A DNA stretch of 7,974 nt from Deltaproteobacteria bacterium. GTDB taxonomy: Bacteria; Desulfobacterota; Anaeroferrophillalia; Anaeroferrophillales; Tharpellaceae. The notes beneath the pieces are model-generated. The model saw only the letters and a program-made list of their open reading frames with translations, searched no databases and was not told the origin of the DNA. The position numbers and the translations under genes were made by a program. Below, piece after piece: positions 7,357 to 7,974 of this stretch. The number at the start of each line of letters is the position of its first letter. Position 1 is the stretch's first letter. The DNA is taken from contig JAUVDU010000057.1 in assembly GCA_030595135.1 (NCBI GenBank), positions 1-7,974 of the forward strand, in the 5' to 3' direction.

Positions 7357-7577
7357 TTGTAAAACTCTGCAAAAGTGTCATTTGGGTCTTTTAGAGATCC
7401 CTTTAATGTGAGCATGCCAACACATTGTCCGAGTTGTCGTTGCTGAGGTTTTTCTGGTACTAGTCGAGCTACAGGTTTACCGTTTTTAGTGATGGAAACA
7501 GCTTCCCCCATTGAGACCATCTCTATTATTGAGGTGAATTTCGCTTTTGCTTCGGCAATACCATACGTATGTATCAT
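7353..7577 (-). CDS. Phd/YefM-family antitoxin
   Basis: A 74-residue antitoxin, partner of the PIN toxin. The N-terminal Phd/YefM DNA-binding fold reads YGIAEAKAKFTSIIEMVSMG and then EAVSITKNGKPVARLVP, ending at about residue 41. The C-terminal part, to DTFAEFYK, would wrap the toxin. I choose the ATG at 7575-7577 because a perfect AGGAGG (7585-7590) lies 7 nt upstream. A longer frame beginning at 7610 would start inside the promoter and operator and is rejected. The gene precedes the toxin, shares ATGA with it, and has a strong promoter overlapped by a palindrome, the standard arrangement for autorepression by the antitoxin or the antitoxin-toxin complex. Confidence 0.93.
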   Translation of the reverse strand: MIHTYGIAEAKAKFTSIIEMVSMGEAVSITKNGKPVARLVPEKPQQRQLGQCVGMLTLKGSLKDPNDTFAEFYK

Positions 7578-7599
7578 AACTGAACCTCCTGTTTTGATA

Positions 7600-7622
7600 T
7601 GACTATACATAGTATATAGTCA
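7600..7622. promoter_or_regulatory. Palindromic operator of the toxin-antitoxin operon
   Basis: TGACTATA (7600-7607) and TATAGTCA (7615-7622) form a perfect inverted repeat around a 7-nt spacer, directly covering the -10 box. Phd/YefM antitoxins bind such palindromes as dimers, so autorepression is expected. An alternative register, TATAC-ATA-GTAT, lies inside it. Confidence 0.7.
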
Positions 7623-7639
7623 CGTATGAAAAATGTCAA
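7611..7639 (-). promoter_or_regulatory. Strong sigma-70-type promoter of the toxin-antitoxin operon
   Basis: On the minus strand TTGACA (7634-7639, perfect -35) and TATACT (7611-7616, five of six) are separated by exactly 17 nt. Transcription should begin near 7603, giving a leader of roughly 26 nt before the antitoxin ATG with AGGAGG inside it. This is the best promoter in the window. Confidence 0.85.
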
Positions 7640-7661
7640 CGGCCAGTAGAAAAATTGAGAA

Positions 7662-7721
7662 AAAATCTTTATCATTGACAATGACAATGATAATGACAAC
7701 GATATCAAGAATAAAGATTTT
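7662..7721. repeat. Inverted repeat with hexamer tandem repeats in its loop
   Basis: AAAATCTTTAT (7662-7672) and ATAAAGATTTT (7711-7721) are perfect complements. Between them lie four consecutive hexamers, TGACAA, TGACAA, TGATAA, TGACAA (7676-7699). TATCATTG (7670-7677) can also pair with CAATGATA (7685-7692), so alternative folds compete. Confidence 0.65.
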
Positions 7722-7760
7722 CCCCTATAGTGCTCATGGGTTTCAGGATAGGTTTAACTG

Positions 7761-7790
7761 CGTTAATTGGCGTTAATTGGCGTTAATTGG
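7761..7790. repeat. Three perfect tandem copies of a 10-bp unit
   Basis: CGTTAATTGG occurs three times in a row without change. The last copy runs directly into the GGGGTC arm of the next hairpin. Exact tandem identity suggests recent slippage. Confidence 0.9.
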
Positions 7791-7830
7791 GGTCGTAGTA
7801 GATTTATTTAATTTTACTCTGACCCCATTT
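7785..7830. repeat. GGGGTC/GACCCC hairpin resembling a transposon-associated repeat
   Basis: GGGGTC (7789-7794) and GACCCC (7821-7826) are inverted, with partly complementary flanks (AATT outside left, ATTT outside right) and interior (AGTAGATT against AGTAAAATT). Read on the minus strand the right arm is TGGGGTCAGAGTAAAATTAA. From memory, sequences of this kind recur near REP-associated Y1/IS200-like transposases in proteobacteria; no transposase gene is in the window. Confidence 0.5.
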
Positions 7831-7834
7831 ATTA

Positions 7835-7852
7835 CTATACCCTCTATACCCT
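7835..7852. repeat. Two tandem copies of a 9-bp unit
   Basis: CTATACCCT is present twice back to back (7835-7843 and 7844-7852), followed by a partial match (CTTAC). Too short to assign a role. Confidence 0.6.
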
Positions 7853-7900
7853 CTTACTCACCTATTCATTTATTATTCAGTCTAATTCATTTGAGACTCT

Positions 7901-7970
7901 AACGAATAAGGTTAGATTGTGCGAGTGAAGCGAGCAACGAATAAGGTTAGATTGTGCGAGTGAAGCGAGC
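7901..7970. repeat. Two perfect tandem copies of a 35-bp unit at the window end
   Basis: The 35-bp unit at 7901-7935 is repeated exactly at 7936-7970, with no spacer. Each copy starts AACGAATAAGGTTAGATTGT and ends GCGAGTGAAGCGAGC. The last four bases of the window (CACA) do not begin a third copy. Just before the first unit TCTAAC (7898-7903) can pair with GTTAGA (7911-7916). No spacers separate the copies, so it is not a CRISPR array. Confidence 0.85.
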
Positions 7971-7974
7971 CACA

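Larger units (their letters stand above)
7640..7974. other. 335-bp gene-free, repeat-dense region to the window end
   Basis: No credible coding region on either strand. The stretch is A/T rich and holds five separate repeat structures: a hairpin with hexamer repeats in its loop, three 10-bp units, a GGGGTC/GACCCC hairpin, two 9-bp units and two 35-bp units. This density suggests a repeat-prone or mobile-element-associated boundary. Confidence 0.7.

Noticed and set aside
6133..7577. Sir2 plus PIN toxin as a defence system
   Set aside because: The sirtuin is a short stand-alone CobB-like enzyme with no fused Argonaute, SLOG or other effector domain, and the PIN protein is a standard VapC with its own antitoxin.
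7578..7610. Upstream extension of the antitoxin starting at 7610
   Set aside because: The extra 11 codons overlap the operator and the -10 region, whereas the ATG at 7575-7577 has a perfect AGGAGG 7 nt upstream.
7898..7950. Integron attC site
   Set aside because: GTTAGAT fits the GTTRRRY core, but the paired AAC core is only 7 nt away and the required longer imperfect stem layout is absent. No integrase or cassette is seen.
7901..7970. CRISPR array
   Set aside because: The two 35-bp copies are directly adjacent with no spacer, and no cas genes are present.

Overview
The window looks like chromosomal DNA of a Gram-negative (diderm) bacterium. A lipobox-bearing LpoA/LppC-like lipoprotein implies an outer membrane. 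The LDH-type malate dehydrogenase reads, from memory, much like those of Geobacter/Desulfuromonas-type Desulfobacterota. That taxonomic placement is inference; no rRNA or other marker gene is present.

Layout. (1) Positions 1-1543, minus strand: a two-gene operon with a membrane-anchored SIMPL-domain protein (first) and an HI0933/YhiN-family flavoprotein (second, 8 nt apart). The flavoprotein is interrupted by an in-frame TGA at 129-131. Clear family homology continues in the same frame on the other side, out to the window edge. (2) 1544-1784: divergent intergenic region with candidate promoters both ways. (3) 1785-2777, plus strand: intact mdh, closed by a strong 17-bp terminator hairpin. (4) 2778-3189: a 412-bp gene-free stretch dominated by a 128-bp nested inverted repeat that looks like a mobile or REP/MITE-like hairpin. 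(5) 3190-6093, plus strand: the LpoA-like lipoprotein followed after 39 nt by a P1/S58 (DmpA-like) autoprocessing peptidase. These are probably cotranscribed, and both could act on peptidoglycan-related substrates, although that link is inferred. (6) 6133-6837, minus strand: a Sir2-family deacylase that has lost most of its zinc cysteines. (7) 6879-7640, minus strand: an A/T-richer accessory islet with a 36-codon orphan peptide fragment and a Phd/YefM-VapC(PIN) toxin-antitoxin operon. The operon has a near-consensus promoter, an overlapping palindromic operator and ATGA coupling. (8) 7640-7974: gene-free, repeat-dense DNA holding a hairpin with hexamer repeats in its loop, three 10-bp units, a GGGGTC/GACCCC hairpin, two 9-bp units and two perfect 35-bp units reaching the window end.

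The left two thirds are ordinary housekeeping genes. The right end is a small accessory region of toxin-antitoxin genes and repeats, where transcription from the toxin-antitoxin promoter could continue into sir2 because no terminator is visible between them. I see no convincing new multi-gene system. The observations most worth checking are the in-frame TGA in the flavoprotein, the 128-bp hairpin element, the zinc-less sirtuin and the repeat cluster.
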